In this document: positions 51,131 through 58,920 of the stretch, in pieces
Numbering within the stretch: position 1 is the first letter of the stretch
Layout of the letters: each line of letters begins with the position of its first letter
From: Paenibacillus ihumii
Lineage (GTDB): Bacteria; Bacillota; Bacilli; Paenibacillales; Paenibacillaceae
Assembly: GCF_001403875.1 (NCBI RefSeq)
Contig: NZ_LN884299.1
Location: forward strand, 3,499,674 to 3,563,673
Direction of reading: 5' to 3'
DNA length: 64,000 bases
The notes under the pieces: model-generated
Told to the model about the DNA's origin: nothing
The model's database searches: none
Seen by the model: the letters and a program-made list of their open reading frames with translations, nothing else
Position numbers and translations under genes: made by a program

Positions 51131-51886
51131 TTATCTATGATCACTTGTACGCGGCTGCATAACTCCAAAATAGTACGCAGTCACGTAACAGAAAAAGGTA
51201 ATCAGGAATATCCATTTGCAAAACCCGATCGCATGCAGCAAATATTCAAAATCCATCAGGTAAATAAATGTCTCCCCAAGAATGCGAACGGGCTCCTGAA
51301 GGATATCCCAGCTATTCCAGCGGATGAACCTTCCCAGGTATACGCCGAAGCTGCTCAGCAGCAGGACGGCCAGAACGAATATCCAGCCTACAGCACTGCC
51401 CAAGTATTTGCGCACAAGGGCATGAACCGAAGCTAAGGCTGCGGTGGCGATGGCAAGACCAAGCAATGCGGCGAAGAACATCGTAAACAAATGGTCCCAG
51501 AACAGATTCTCCTCCCAGAATCTTACCCCCGCACCGGAAGCAATAGGATACCGGTTAAACGGATGCAGCATATCCGTGATCAAATAAGCGGCATTGGGAT
51601 AGAAGAACAGCCATAGTAAACCTACTCCGAGAAATAGCAGGCACTTCAGCAACCTTCCCTTTAGCAGGCTGACCATGTCCAAGACGACGGCCAAGCCCAA
51701 TGGAATCCATGCCAGAAATGTGTTCCACAGCATAAACAGATACGGAGGTCTCCCCCCATCCGGCAGCTGTGTATGTACGACATATCTCATGCCGATCATT
51801 GTAGCGATAAACAGAATCAGATATAATATCCACTTGCCCGGATAACCGAGCTCCCTCCAACCTTGCAATTGCGATGCCTCCTCCAT
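51131..51886 (-). CDS. DUF1361 membrane protein
   Basis: A 251-residue protein with about seven membrane spans (WILYLILFIATMIGMRYVV, TFLAWIPLGLAVVLDMV, CLLFLGVGLLWLFFYPNAAY, IFVLAVLLLSSFGVYLGRF, WIFLITFFCYVTAYYF). The FFYPNAAYLITDMLH and GVYLGRFIRWNSWDI segments mark the DUF1361 family. Function unknown. Confidence 0.85.
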   Translation of the reverse strand: MEEASQLQGWRELGYPGKWILYLILFIATMIGMRYVVHTQLPDGGRPPYLFMLWNTFLAWIPLGLAVVLDMVSLLKGRLLKCLLFLGVGLLWLFFYPNAAYLITDMLHPFNRYPIASGAGVRFWEENLFWDHLFTMFFAALLGLAIATAALASVHALVRKYLGSAVGWIFVLAVLLLSSFGVYLGRFIRWNSWDILQEPVRILGETFIYLMDFEYLLHAIGFCKWIFLITFFCYVTAYYFGVMQPRTSDHR

Positions 51887-51999
51887 TCCAGAGCTATCTT
51901 AAGCTAAGTTATGTCCTGTCAGGCTATAGACGTATTGCAAAGGCGGAAAGTTACAATTGTTGACAAACATATGTTTGGTAAAAAAAGGATTGCAGGAGA

Positions 52000-53307
52000 T
52001 CATTTTAATTTCTTAATGTTATGTTCCTTTAAAAGATCTGTGATCTCCTGATTGATCGCCTTGATATCGGGCCCGGCGGCCGGTTCATCCCGCAGGCCAT
52101 ACTTCTCCTTCAGCTTCAGAATAGAGTATACCCGTTCATCCAGCATTTCTGCCGGGATTTCTCCCTTGTTCACCGCTGCTGTCAGTGCATCTATCACCGC
52201 AAGCTGCCGCTCCCGCTGATGGCCGACCATTACGATATTGCCCCCGGCCTGAATGAATTTTACCGCCGCTTCACCGATATCGTAATGCTTGACAATCGCT
52301 CCCATCGTCATATCATCGGTGATGACTACGCCCTCGAAGCCCAGCTCCCCGCGCAGCACATCGGTGATGACGGCCTTGGAGAACGATGCGGGCTGCTCGG
52401 GATCAAGCTTCGGCATCAGCAGGTGGGCGACCATCACGACGTCAGCCCCATCCTCGATTGCCCGGGCAAAGGGAATCAGCTCCAGTTGCCGCAGTCTCTC
52501 CAATTCATGCTCCACTACAGGCAGGCCGAGATGAGAGTCGACCGAAGTGTCGCCATGTCCCGGAAAATGCTTCACCACAGGGATAACCCCCTCCTGCCGG
52601 ATTCCCTGAAGCATGGCAAGGCCCATTTCGCTGACGATGCCCGCTTCACTTCCGAAGGAACGGTTGCCGATGACCGGGTTGTCCGGATTGCTGTTGATGT
52701 CCAGTACTGGGGCGAAGTCCATGTTCAAGCCGAAGCCGGACAATTCCCTGCCGATTACACCTCCCAGGCCTGATGCCAGCCCGGTGCTCCCGGCATCGCC
52801 GATGACCCGCGCAGAGGGCAGCGCTTGGAACTCCTGCGGCATTCGGGTAACCCGGCCCCCCTCTTCATCCACGCTGAGCAACAGAGGCACCTGGTTGCCC
52901 TCATTCATTGCCTTCAGCTTGTTCAGGAAGCCAACGGCCTGCTTGGCATTGTCGATATTGTTCTTGTAGAAAATAAAGCCGCCGACATGATAGGACTCTA
53001 TGAAACGGCGAGCCGTATCGTCCGGCTCCGTCCCTTCCACCCCGACCAGCACAAGCTGGCCGATTTTCTCGGCCGTGCTCAGCTGCTCCAGCTTGCGGCG
53101 GGCCGGATCAGCCTCCTCCTCGGAGCTGCTGCTCTTGCCGCTCCCGGCTGAATTTGATCCGCCTCCAGGCGGCCTGACATCCGTTCCGGAGTTCTCCGGC
53201 GGCCGCTCGGCGTTTGGCGCTTGCTTAGGTGCGCAAGCTCCTGTAAATGCCAATACAAATATCATCACGGCAATGAAAACGGAACGTATCCCTTGCTTCA
53301 TGAACAT
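52000..53307 (-). CDS. nagZ: GH3 beta-N-acetylhexosaminidase lipoprotein (NagZ-like)
   Basis: A 435-residue surface lipoprotein (lipobox TGAC, Cys25; then a Ser/Gly/Pro-rich linker to ~75). The GH3 domain has VGGFIFYKNN, LSVDEEGGRV, the His-Asp dyad region KHFPGHGDTSVDSHLGLP and the nucleophile Asp in VVITDDMTMGAI. NagZ/NamZ-type enzymes cut GlcNAc from muropeptides, matching the nagBA genes at the other end of the window. ATG 53307 lies 8 bases after AGGAGG; an earlier ATG (53334) overlaps the upstream stop. Confidence 0.92.
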   Translation of the reverse strand: MFMKQGIRSVFIAVMIFVLAFTGACAPKQAPNAERPPENSGTDVRPPGGGSNSAGSGKSSSSEEEADPARRKLEQLSTAEKIGQLVLVGVEGTEPDDTARRFIESYHVGGFIFYKNNIDNAKQAVGFLNKLKAMNEGNQVPLLLSVDEEGGRVTRMPQEFQALPSARVIGDAGSTGLASGLGGVIGRELSGFGLNMDFAPVLDINSNPDNPVIGNRSFGSEAGIVSEMGLAMLQGIRQEGVIPVVKHFPGHGDTSVDSHLGLPVVEHELERLRQLELIPFARAIEDGADVVMVAHLLMPKLDPEQPASFSKAVITDVLRGELGFEGVVITDDMTMGAIVKHYDIGEAAVKFIQAGGNIVMVGHQRERQLAVIDALTAAVNKGEIPAEMLDERVYSILKLKEKYGLRDEPAAGPDIKAINQEITDLLKEHNIKKLK

Positions 53308-53330
53308 GAGCTCTGCCTCCTGCCTATTCT

Positions 53331-53498
53331 TCATGTGCTATTCCCTGAATACAGCCACAGGATAAGGATAAATCCAATTTGCAGCAAGCTGAGCATGGCG
53401 AATACGATGACGATGGCGAAAAAGAGGATTTTCACAAGCCGCTTTCCAACGCTGCAGCTTTTGCGGCAAACCGCCTGCAGCAGGCTAACGCCATTCAC
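53331..53498 (-). CDS. 55-residue membrane protein
   Basis: GTG at 53498, 8 bases after GGAGGAG, opens a frame ending in TGA at 53331. It reads MNGVSLLQAVCRKSCSVGKR followed by a basic turn and one long hydrophobic segment (VKILFFAIVIVFAMLSLLQI to LILWLY). The start overlaps the upstream GNAT-DinB gene by 4 bases and the stop overlaps a possible nagZ start. This three-gene overlap and the strong site make it likely to be real. No family recognised. Confidence 0.75.
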   Translation of the reverse strand: MNGVSLLQAVCRKSCSVGKRLVKILFFAIVIVFAMLSLLQIGFILILWLYSGNST

Positions 53499-54415
53499 TG
53501 TAATCGCTCCTCCATCTCAGCTATATGGTGCCGGTCATGCGGAATGAAATCCTTCAAATATTGTGCTACGAAGAACGGCTGTCCATCCGCATCAACATAT
53601 TCTTTATCGTACAGGTCGTCCGGCAGCGCCCGAATCACGGCTATAATCTTCTCCCGATAGTAAACCGCCTGCTCCATCAGTCTCGAAATACGGGTCTGCT
53701 CGCTGAACAGCTGCGCAGCCCTGTTGAATTCGTCATAATCGGTATGCCGCAGTGTTAGCGGCTCCCGGGTATGTATCTTGCCTATAGCATGCTCATAGAA
53801 ATATTTATCCCACAGCATCATATGGCTGACGACGGCTCGAAGCGGCCATTTTCCCGGGGCAACCGGCTGGTTCCAGAGCTGTTCGTCGCGGTCTCGATGC
53901 TTGCTTAAGAAGGCAATCCACTCCTGAAACGAGGCCAGCAGCACATTCTTCTCATCCTGCGGTATCCGTTTTTCCAGGTAAACGAGATTTAACCGCTCAT
54001 GGATCGGCTCTGTGCGGAAAATGTTGTATCCGAGCTTTTGATACAGGTACAGGTTTCTTTCGCTTAGATGCCCCGTAAACAATTCTATTCTTGCACAGTG
54101 CGCAAACACCCTCTCAAGCTCCCGGATCAGGGCTGTGCCGATTCCTCGATTCTGATAATCGGGATGTACGATGATTTTGCCAATGTAACATGTTCCATTA
54201 CCCTCCCGGGCTCTTGCTGAACCTATAATCTGACCATCGCCAAGCACAGCTTTAAGAATAGTGTGGGAGGACGATTCTTCCACTAAATCCTCCAGGGTTT
54301 GCGTTAGCGGAGGAATCCGGTCATCATCGTAAATTTGAGCCTCACTCTTATACGCCTCATATTGAAGCAGCAGAATGGGTTGAAGATCAGCCTTTTCAGC
54401 TATGGTTATCCTCAT
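53495..54415 (-). CDS. GNAT acetyltransferase fused to a DinB-like domain
   Basis: A 306-residue two-domain protein. Residues 1-150 are GNAT (RITIAEKADLQPILLLQYEA, IGKIIVHPDYQNRGIGTALI, LYLYQKLGYNIFRTEPI). Residues ~155-305 are DinB-like: AVVSHMMLWDKYFYEHA near 200 and IPHDRHHIAEMEERL at the end supply the three metal-binding His of the DinB/YfiT fold. DinB-like proteins include bacillithiol-dependent transferases. The fusion is uncommon. Confidence 0.85.
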   Translation of the reverse strand: MRITIAEKADLQPILLLQYEAYKSEAQIYDDDRIPPLTQTLEDLVEESSSHTILKAVLGDGQIIGSARAREGNGTCYIGKIIVHPDYQNRGIGTALIRELERVFAHCARIELFTGHLSERNLYLYQKLGYNIFRTEPIHERLNLVYLEKRIPQDEKNVLLASFQEWIAFLSKHRDRDEQLWNQPVAPGKWPLRAVVSHMMLWDKYFYEHAIGKIHTREPLTLRHTDYDEFNRAAQLFSEQTRISRLMEQAVYYREKIIAVIRALPDDLYDKEYVDADGQPFFVAQYLKDFIPHDRHHIAEMEERLQ

Positions 54416-54605
54416 GGGCCATCGCCCTCCCTTTTCATTTTTTATAGGAATAGCCTTATTCTAACATAGGATGAATGCATCATTGCACGAAACTTCCCGT
54501 TTCCTCCCATTTGTGGAGAGACAAGAAATTGCGGTATATTGGCTTCAGCCGGATTGTAATACACAGCGCTATTTTTTATAGCTTAGATAAGGAGATGCAT
54601 AGTAC

Positions 54606-55283
54606 GTGATCCATATTCTTATTGCCGAAGATGATCCGCATATTCGCGAGCTCGTACGTTACTATCTTGAATCCGAAGGCTACTCGGTCACCGAAGCAGC
54701 TGACGGCAAAGAGGCCTCCGAGCGTCTTGCCGCCCAACAGATCAACCTGGCCATCGTTGACGTGATGATGCCCAACAAGGATGGCTATCAGCTGTGCGAG
54801 GAGATCCGGAAATTTTACGATTTCCCTGTAATCCTGCTTACCGCCAAGGATCAGCTAATAGACAAGGAGAGAGGCTTCGCGGTCGGTACAGATGATTACC
54901 TGACGAAGCCCTTCGAACCGAGGGAGCTTCTATTCCGCATCAAGGCCCTGCTGCGCCGTTACCAAATGGTGAACGCCGAGACGATCCGGCTGAACGAAAC
55001 CATCATTGACCGGAGAAGCTATGGGGTTCACAGCAATGGCAAGCTGTTTATGCTGCCCATGAAGGAGTTCGATTTACTGTCCCAGCTTGCCAGTTATCCC
55101 AACCGGATATTTACGCGGGAGGAGCTGATCCAGCTCGTATGGGGGCCGGATTTTGACGGGGATGACCGGACGGTGGACGTGCATATCAAGCGCCTTCGCG
55201 ACCGGTTCGGGGACTGCCCTCAGGATTTCAGCATCACCACGGTGCGCGGCGTCGGCTACAAGCTGGAGGTCGCATCCCGATGA
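54606..55283 (+). CDS. OmpR-family response regulator (HssR-like)
   Basis: A 225-residue regulator. Receiver: acidic pocket IAEDDPHI, phospho-acceptor IVDVMMP (Asp52), TAKD, KPFEP. C-terminal winged helix: LTREELIQLVWGP-like FTREELIQLVWGP and TVDVHIKRLRDRF, TVRGVGYKLE. Length and partner are those of haem-sensing HssRS of Staphylococcus/Bacillus, but no hrtAB exporter is in the window, so the name is tentative. GTG start 11 bases after AAGGAG. Confidence 0.9.
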   Translation: MIHILIAEDDPHIRELVRYYLESEGYSVTEAADGKEASERLAAQQINLAIVDVMMPNKDGYQLCEEIRKFYDFPVILLTAKDQLIDKERGFAVGTDDYLTKPFEPRELLFRIKALLRRYQMVNAETIRLNETIIDRRSYGVHSNGKLFMLPMKEFDLLSQLASYPNRIFTREELIQLVWGPDFDGDDRTVDVHIKRLRDRFGDCPQDFSITTVRGVGYKLEVASR

Positions 55284-56671
55284 AGTCGCTATATTTACGT
55301 ATCGTCATTACGACGATCTTCGTCATGATCCTCAGCTTTATCATTTCCTTCGTTGGCTCTAACCTGTATTACCAGCATCTTCTGAAGCCTTATAATGATC
55401 AGAAAATTACGGCGATGGCTAAAAGCATCAGCACCTTCTACGGGCAGAATCCTGAGCTTGATCCGGAGAGCTATTTCAGTCATGTTGGCGAGTTGGGCTA
55501 CCAAATGTATCTGGTACAGGCCCCAGAGCAAGGGAGCTTCTACGGCGCTCCGTTCCGGGAGACAGAGCTAAGTGATGAGGTCGTGCAAAGCGTCATCCGG
55601 GGAGAGGAATATCACGGGGTCTCCAAATTTACGACGGGACCATTCGTAACCGGCTTCTTCGACAATGCGCTGATCAATACGGTTGGCGTTCCCCTGCAAG
55701 CAGCAGGGCAGGATTACGCCTTGTTCGTCAGGCCCAACGTGGGCGTGCTGTTCGGGGAGCTGCGGATTTTCTTCGCAGTGCTTGTCGTTCTCTCAGTGCT
55801 GTTAAGCATTCTGTTCGTCGTCATCAGCACCCGCTATATTGTGGATCCGATCGTGAAGCTGACGGAGGCCACCAAAATGCTCGCCCAAGGCAAATACGGC
55901 ATCCGGCTTGAGGTCAAGCGGCGGGATGAGATCGGCAAGCTGGCGGGAACCTTCATGCAGATGGCCAAGAGCCTGCAGCAGCTCGACCAAATGCGCCAGG
56001 AATTTGTATCCAATGTATCGCATGAAATCCAATCCCCGCTGGCCTCGATCCAAGGCTTCTCGCACACACTGCAATCTGCGAACCTGACAGAAGAGCAGAA
56101 GAAACGCTATTTGGCGATAATCGAAAGCGAGAGCCGCCGCATGTCCCAACTTGGCAAGCAACTGCTGATGCTCGCCTCGCTCGATAAGGAAGAGTCAATT
56201 CTGGACAAGCGGATGTTCGATGTGTCTGACCAGATCAGGCAGGTAATGTTCATGCTGGAATGGAGCTGGCGCGAGAAGGAGCTGGCGGTAGAGCTGGATC
56301 TTCCTCCAGCATGTATCGCCGGAGACGATAAACTGCTGCAGCAGGTGTGGATCAACCTAGCCACGAACAGCATCAAATACACGGAGCCCGGCGGCACCAT
56401 CTCCATCCGCCTGCGCCAGACTGAAGCTGAATGCCGTGTGGACATCGAAGATACCGGCATCGGGATAGCGGAGTCGGACCTTCCCTACATATTCAACCGC
56501 TTCTACCGGGCAGACCGGGCCAGGGACCGCAAGGAAGGAAGCAGCGGACTGGGTCTGGCGATTACGCATAAAATTGTCGATCTTCACCACGGACGCATTG
56601 AGGCGGTAAGCGAGCTTGGCAAGGGTACGACGTTCCGGATTACCCTGCCAAGTCCATTAACCAAACATTGA
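55280..56671 (+). CDS. Sensor histidine kinase (HssS-like)
   Basis: A 463-residue membrane kinase. Two membrane spans (IVITTIFVMILSFIISFVGS and LRIFFAVLVVLSVLLSILFVV) enclose a ~130-residue outside domain. Then HAMP (TRYIVDPIVKLTEATKMLAQ), the H-box VSNVSHEIQSPLASIQGF with the phospho-His, N-box WINLATNSIKYTE, and G-boxes DTGIGIAESDLP and SGLGLAITHK. ATGA overlap with the regulator gene. Confidence 0.9.
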   Translation: MKSLYLRIVITTIFVMILSFIISFVGSNLYYQHLLKPYNDQKITAMAKSISTFYGQNPELDPESYFSHVGELGYQMYLVQAPEQGSFYGAPFRETELSDEVVQSVIRGEEYHGVSKFTTGPFVTGFFDNALINTVGVPLQAAGQDYALFVRPNVGVLFGELRIFFAVLVVLSVLLSILFVVISTRYIVDPIVKLTEATKMLAQGKYGIRLEVKRRDEIGKLAGTFMQMAKSLQQLDQMRQEFVSNVSHEIQSPLASIQGFSHTLQSANLTEEQKKRYLAIIESESRRMSQLGKQLLMLASLDKEESILDKRMFDVSDQIRQVMFMLEWSWREKELAVELDLPPACIAGDDKLLQQVWINLATNSIKYTEPGGTISIRLRQTEAECRVDIEDTGIGIAESDLPYIFNRFYRADRARDRKEGSSGLGLAITHKIVDLHHGRIEAVSELGKGTTFRITLPSPLTKH

Positions 56672-56706
56672 GGACGGAAAATACCCGAGTAAACGACGTA
56701 TATTCT

Positions 56707-56752
56707 GATAAGCCAGACCGATCACAAGCATGAAATCGGCCTGGCTTATTGT
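56707..56752. terminator. Terminator between kinase gene and 56746 gene
   Basis: ATAAGCCAG-A-CCGAT and ATCGG-C-CTGGCTTAT form a long stem with one mismatch and an ACAAGCATGA loop. It lies between convergent genes. Confidence 0.75.
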
Positions 56753-57084
56753 TCTTCTATGATGGAATGGCCTCTGGAGAAATCGCGGCAGGTCCACTGC
56801 CATTCCTCATGCAGCTGAAGCTTGCCGGAAGGCAGAATGACTGGGCGGGAATAACATTGCCCTGTCATGATTTCCCCCTTGTCATTTACATGATGATATC
56901 TCATATCCAGTTCTCCCTGCTGGTTAACGGCAGCAATCAGATGCCCCCTTGCAATTCCTCCTCCCGCATAATCGGCCCAGACGACGCTTCCTTCCTGATA
57001 ATACCGGAATATCGTATTGCTGTTAACTTCTCCGTTCTCCGTCGTCTGCACGGAGGCAAATGTTCTCCCGTTGTAATTGATCAC
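56746..57084 (-). CDS. Small conserved protein often annotated 'N-acetylglutamate synthase'
   Basis: A 112-residue protein: INYNGRTFASVQTTENGEV, FRYYQEGSVVWADYAGGGI, HLIAAVNQQGELDMRYHHVN, LHEEWQWTC. It matches a beta-rich family found widely in Bacillota and misnamed N-acetylglutamate synthase in databases; nothing in it resembles a GNAT or amino-acid kinase fold. GTG start. Real function unknown. Confidence 0.75.
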   Translation of the reverse strand: MINYNGRTFASVQTTENGEVNSNTIFRYYQEGSVVWADYAGGGIARGHLIAAVNQQGELDMRYHHVNDKGEIMTGQCYSRPVILPSGKLQLHEEWQWTCRDFSRGHSIIEEQ

Positions 57085-57128
57085 AGGCTTCGCCTCGATT
57101 CCATTGTTAATTTTACGCCCCTCCGGCC

Positions 57129-57260
57129 TTAATCCGCAGACTCCTTCAGCTTCTTCACCCCTATAGGCCTCATTGTGAGAGGAGTGTATTGAATGATGTA
57201 CTCATCACCGGTGCTGAGGTTATGGGGAAGAATATAATGAACTGTAACTGTGCCAATCAG
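57129..57260 (-). CDS. Possible 43-residue protein with non-standard start
   Basis: Between the 57084 and 57294 genes a frame reads IGTVTVHYILPHNLSTGDEY, then IIQYTPLTMRPI and ends KLKESAD. It looks protein-like (short beta strands, sensible codon choice). GAGGTGG lies just before it. The only possible starts are CTG at 57260 or ATT at 57257; TGA closes the frame four codons earlier. It could also be a decayed gene. Confidence 0.4.
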   Translation of the reverse strand: MIGTVTVHYILPHNLSTGDEYIIQYTPLTMRPIGVKKLKESAD

Positions 57261-57293
57261 ACCACCTCACTTTAAGCCGATTGAACAGTGAAT

Positions 57294-58025
57294 TTAAAAC
57301 CTCCAGAACTTTTTTTTACAGACATTTTTGCGGGTCGGATTCAATATTTCATTGATACCCGCCTTCTCCAATTTAGGATACAACGCCTCGGCCCCCTGGC
57401 TAACCTTTAGCTCCATCTCTTCTTTGTAAAGCGGCAGAAGGCTGAAGAAATGCACCGACTTGTCTTCGGAGAAAGTCAATGTGAAGAAGGATTCCGGATC
57501 CTCGACGGTCATTGGTACCGTAAGCATGATTCCCGACAGCTCCGTATTGCTCGCATACGGCTCGGCCGGATCGCCGTTTGGGATCGAATGCTCGGCAAAC
57601 AGCCAGGTATCATATTCATGCGGAAATCTAGCCAGCTGCTTCAAGCAGCGTATAGGCCAGTAGTGATTCTCGTCCTTGAATGCTTCCTCGGACAATGGCC
57701 AGGCCGGCGGCAAACAAATCATCAACTCGGCGTATTTAAAGCTTTCGGCGCCTTCTGGAACGGTCATAGGCAGGTTACTCATTCCGCAGGTAACAAGCGT
57801 ATAATAATTCCGCTCTGAAGTAGGCGCGACGACAAAAATATCAATATGAACCAAATCCGAAATGAGTTCATGGTAGACAAATTCTACCTTACCGATATGC
57901 GCTTCAATATGCTGCTCGATTCTAGCGATCGCTTCGTCATCCCCGGCGGCCAGCTCGAAATCTTTAGTACGCGGGCCATGCCGATAAATAGGATAACCGG
58001 AAGAAGATTGTTCGTGTTTACTCAT
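57294..58025 (-). CDS. SUFU (Suppressor of Fused)-domain protein
   Basis: A 243-residue protein: ARIEQHIEAHIGKVEFVYHE, VAPTSERNYYTLVTCGMSNLPM, ELMICLPPAWPLSEEAFKDENHYWPI, and LTVPMTVEDPESFF. These are the signature blocks of bacterial SUFU-domain (PF05076) proteins, some of which are polymorphic-toxin immunity proteins. No toxin gene is adjacent. ATG 58025 follows GGAGG by 5 bases; the upstream ATG has no site. Confidence 0.85.
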   Translation of the reverse strand: MSKHEQSSSGYPIYRHGPRTKDFELAAGDDEAIARIEQHIEAHIGKVEFVYHELISDLVHIDIFVVAPTSERNYYTLVTCGMSNLPMTVPEGAESFKYAELMICLPPAWPLSEEAFKDENHYWPIRCLKQLARFPHEYDTWLFAEHSIPNGDPAEPYASNTELSGIMLTVPMTVEDPESFFTLTFSEDKSVHFFSLLPLYKEEMELKVSQGAEALYPKLEKAGINEILNPTRKNVCKKKFWRF

Positions 58026-58073
58026 GCCTGCCTCCATCTAAGACTTATGTATTTGGTGTATAAGATGCTTCTT

Positions 58074-58580
58074 TTAATTTCTAAAAGTATTCCGCACGCG
58101 TTCAGATTTCAGAAAATAAGGAATCCAGATCGCGCATCCCGCAAGACCGCCAATGATCGTGGATATTCCGCTTACGCCTTCTACCTCTTTAGCTAATGGT
58201 ATTTGATTTACCAATAGAACGATCGTCACTAGCAGTAAAAAATTTAGGATATAGAACATAATCATCATACGGGGCAAAATCCTTTTTTTCTGATAAAAAC
58301 TAACCAGGATAAAAATAGTGAAGATGAGCATACCAGCTGAGGTTATGCCTTCTATCATAAAAGATGTCTTCCATAAAGGATGGTATAACGGCGAGCCTGG
58401 CGAAGTCAGAGGATGACCGGTATCAGGCCCTGCTATGAGCGGCAACGACTGCAGTAAGGTGCCAACTCGGGTAATGATAGATAGATATAGACTAATCTGA
58501 ACGAGTACCAGCCAGCCTCCCAAGCCAGCTACCCCTAGAGGGGGTTCTTCCGTTTGCTTCTGCCTTTCATATGTTTCCAT
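58074..58580 (-). CDS. DUF2569 membrane protein
   Basis: A 168-residue protein with four membrane spans (GLGGWLVLVQISLYLSII, FMIEGITSAGMLIFTIFILV, MMIMFYILNFLLLVTIVLLV, STIIGGLAGCAIWIPYFLKSERVRNTF). LGGWL at the start and the C-terminal IWIPYFLKSERVRNTF are the DUF2569 marks. Function unknown. ATG 58580 is chosen 10 bases after AAAGG. Confidence 0.83.
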   Translation of the reverse strand: METYERQKQTEEPPLGVAGLGGWLVLVQISLYLSIITRVGTLLQSLPLIAGPDTGHPLTSPGSPLYHPLWKTSFMIEGITSAGMLIFTIFILVSFYQKKRILPRMMIMFYILNFLLLVTIVLLVNQIPLAKEVEGVSGISTIIGGLAGCAIWIPYFLKSERVRNTFRN

Positions 58581-58598
58581 AACGATACAACCTTTCAT

Positions 58599-58920
58599 TC
58601 AAAAAATTATTGCGGTGAGCTATAACTGAATCCCTATCCTCTTATAGTTAAAACCTCCCATTCTCATTGTCATTCCATTATATCTGATAATGTGACAAAT
58701 ATATACAAAATACGGCCTTAAAACCTACTAAAGAGAGATGGCAATTCACTATTACTAATGGTAAAATCTTCTTTAGTATTTTTTCCCTATTACTCTAGCT
58801 AATATCAATTCTATTTATCGGTCGCCGAGAGATTTAGCATCCTGCTGTACTAGCTGAACGACTGGCAGCAGAGTGAACCTGGGATTCAATCAAATCTATT
58901 GACCAAGTGGAGGGAGTTCA
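58599..58920. other. AT-rich intergenic region without genes
   Basis: 322 bases between the divergent DUF2569 and subtilisin genes. No frame with a ribosome site was found. It is clearly more AT-rich than its surroundings and should hold the promoters of both genes. Confidence 0.6.
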
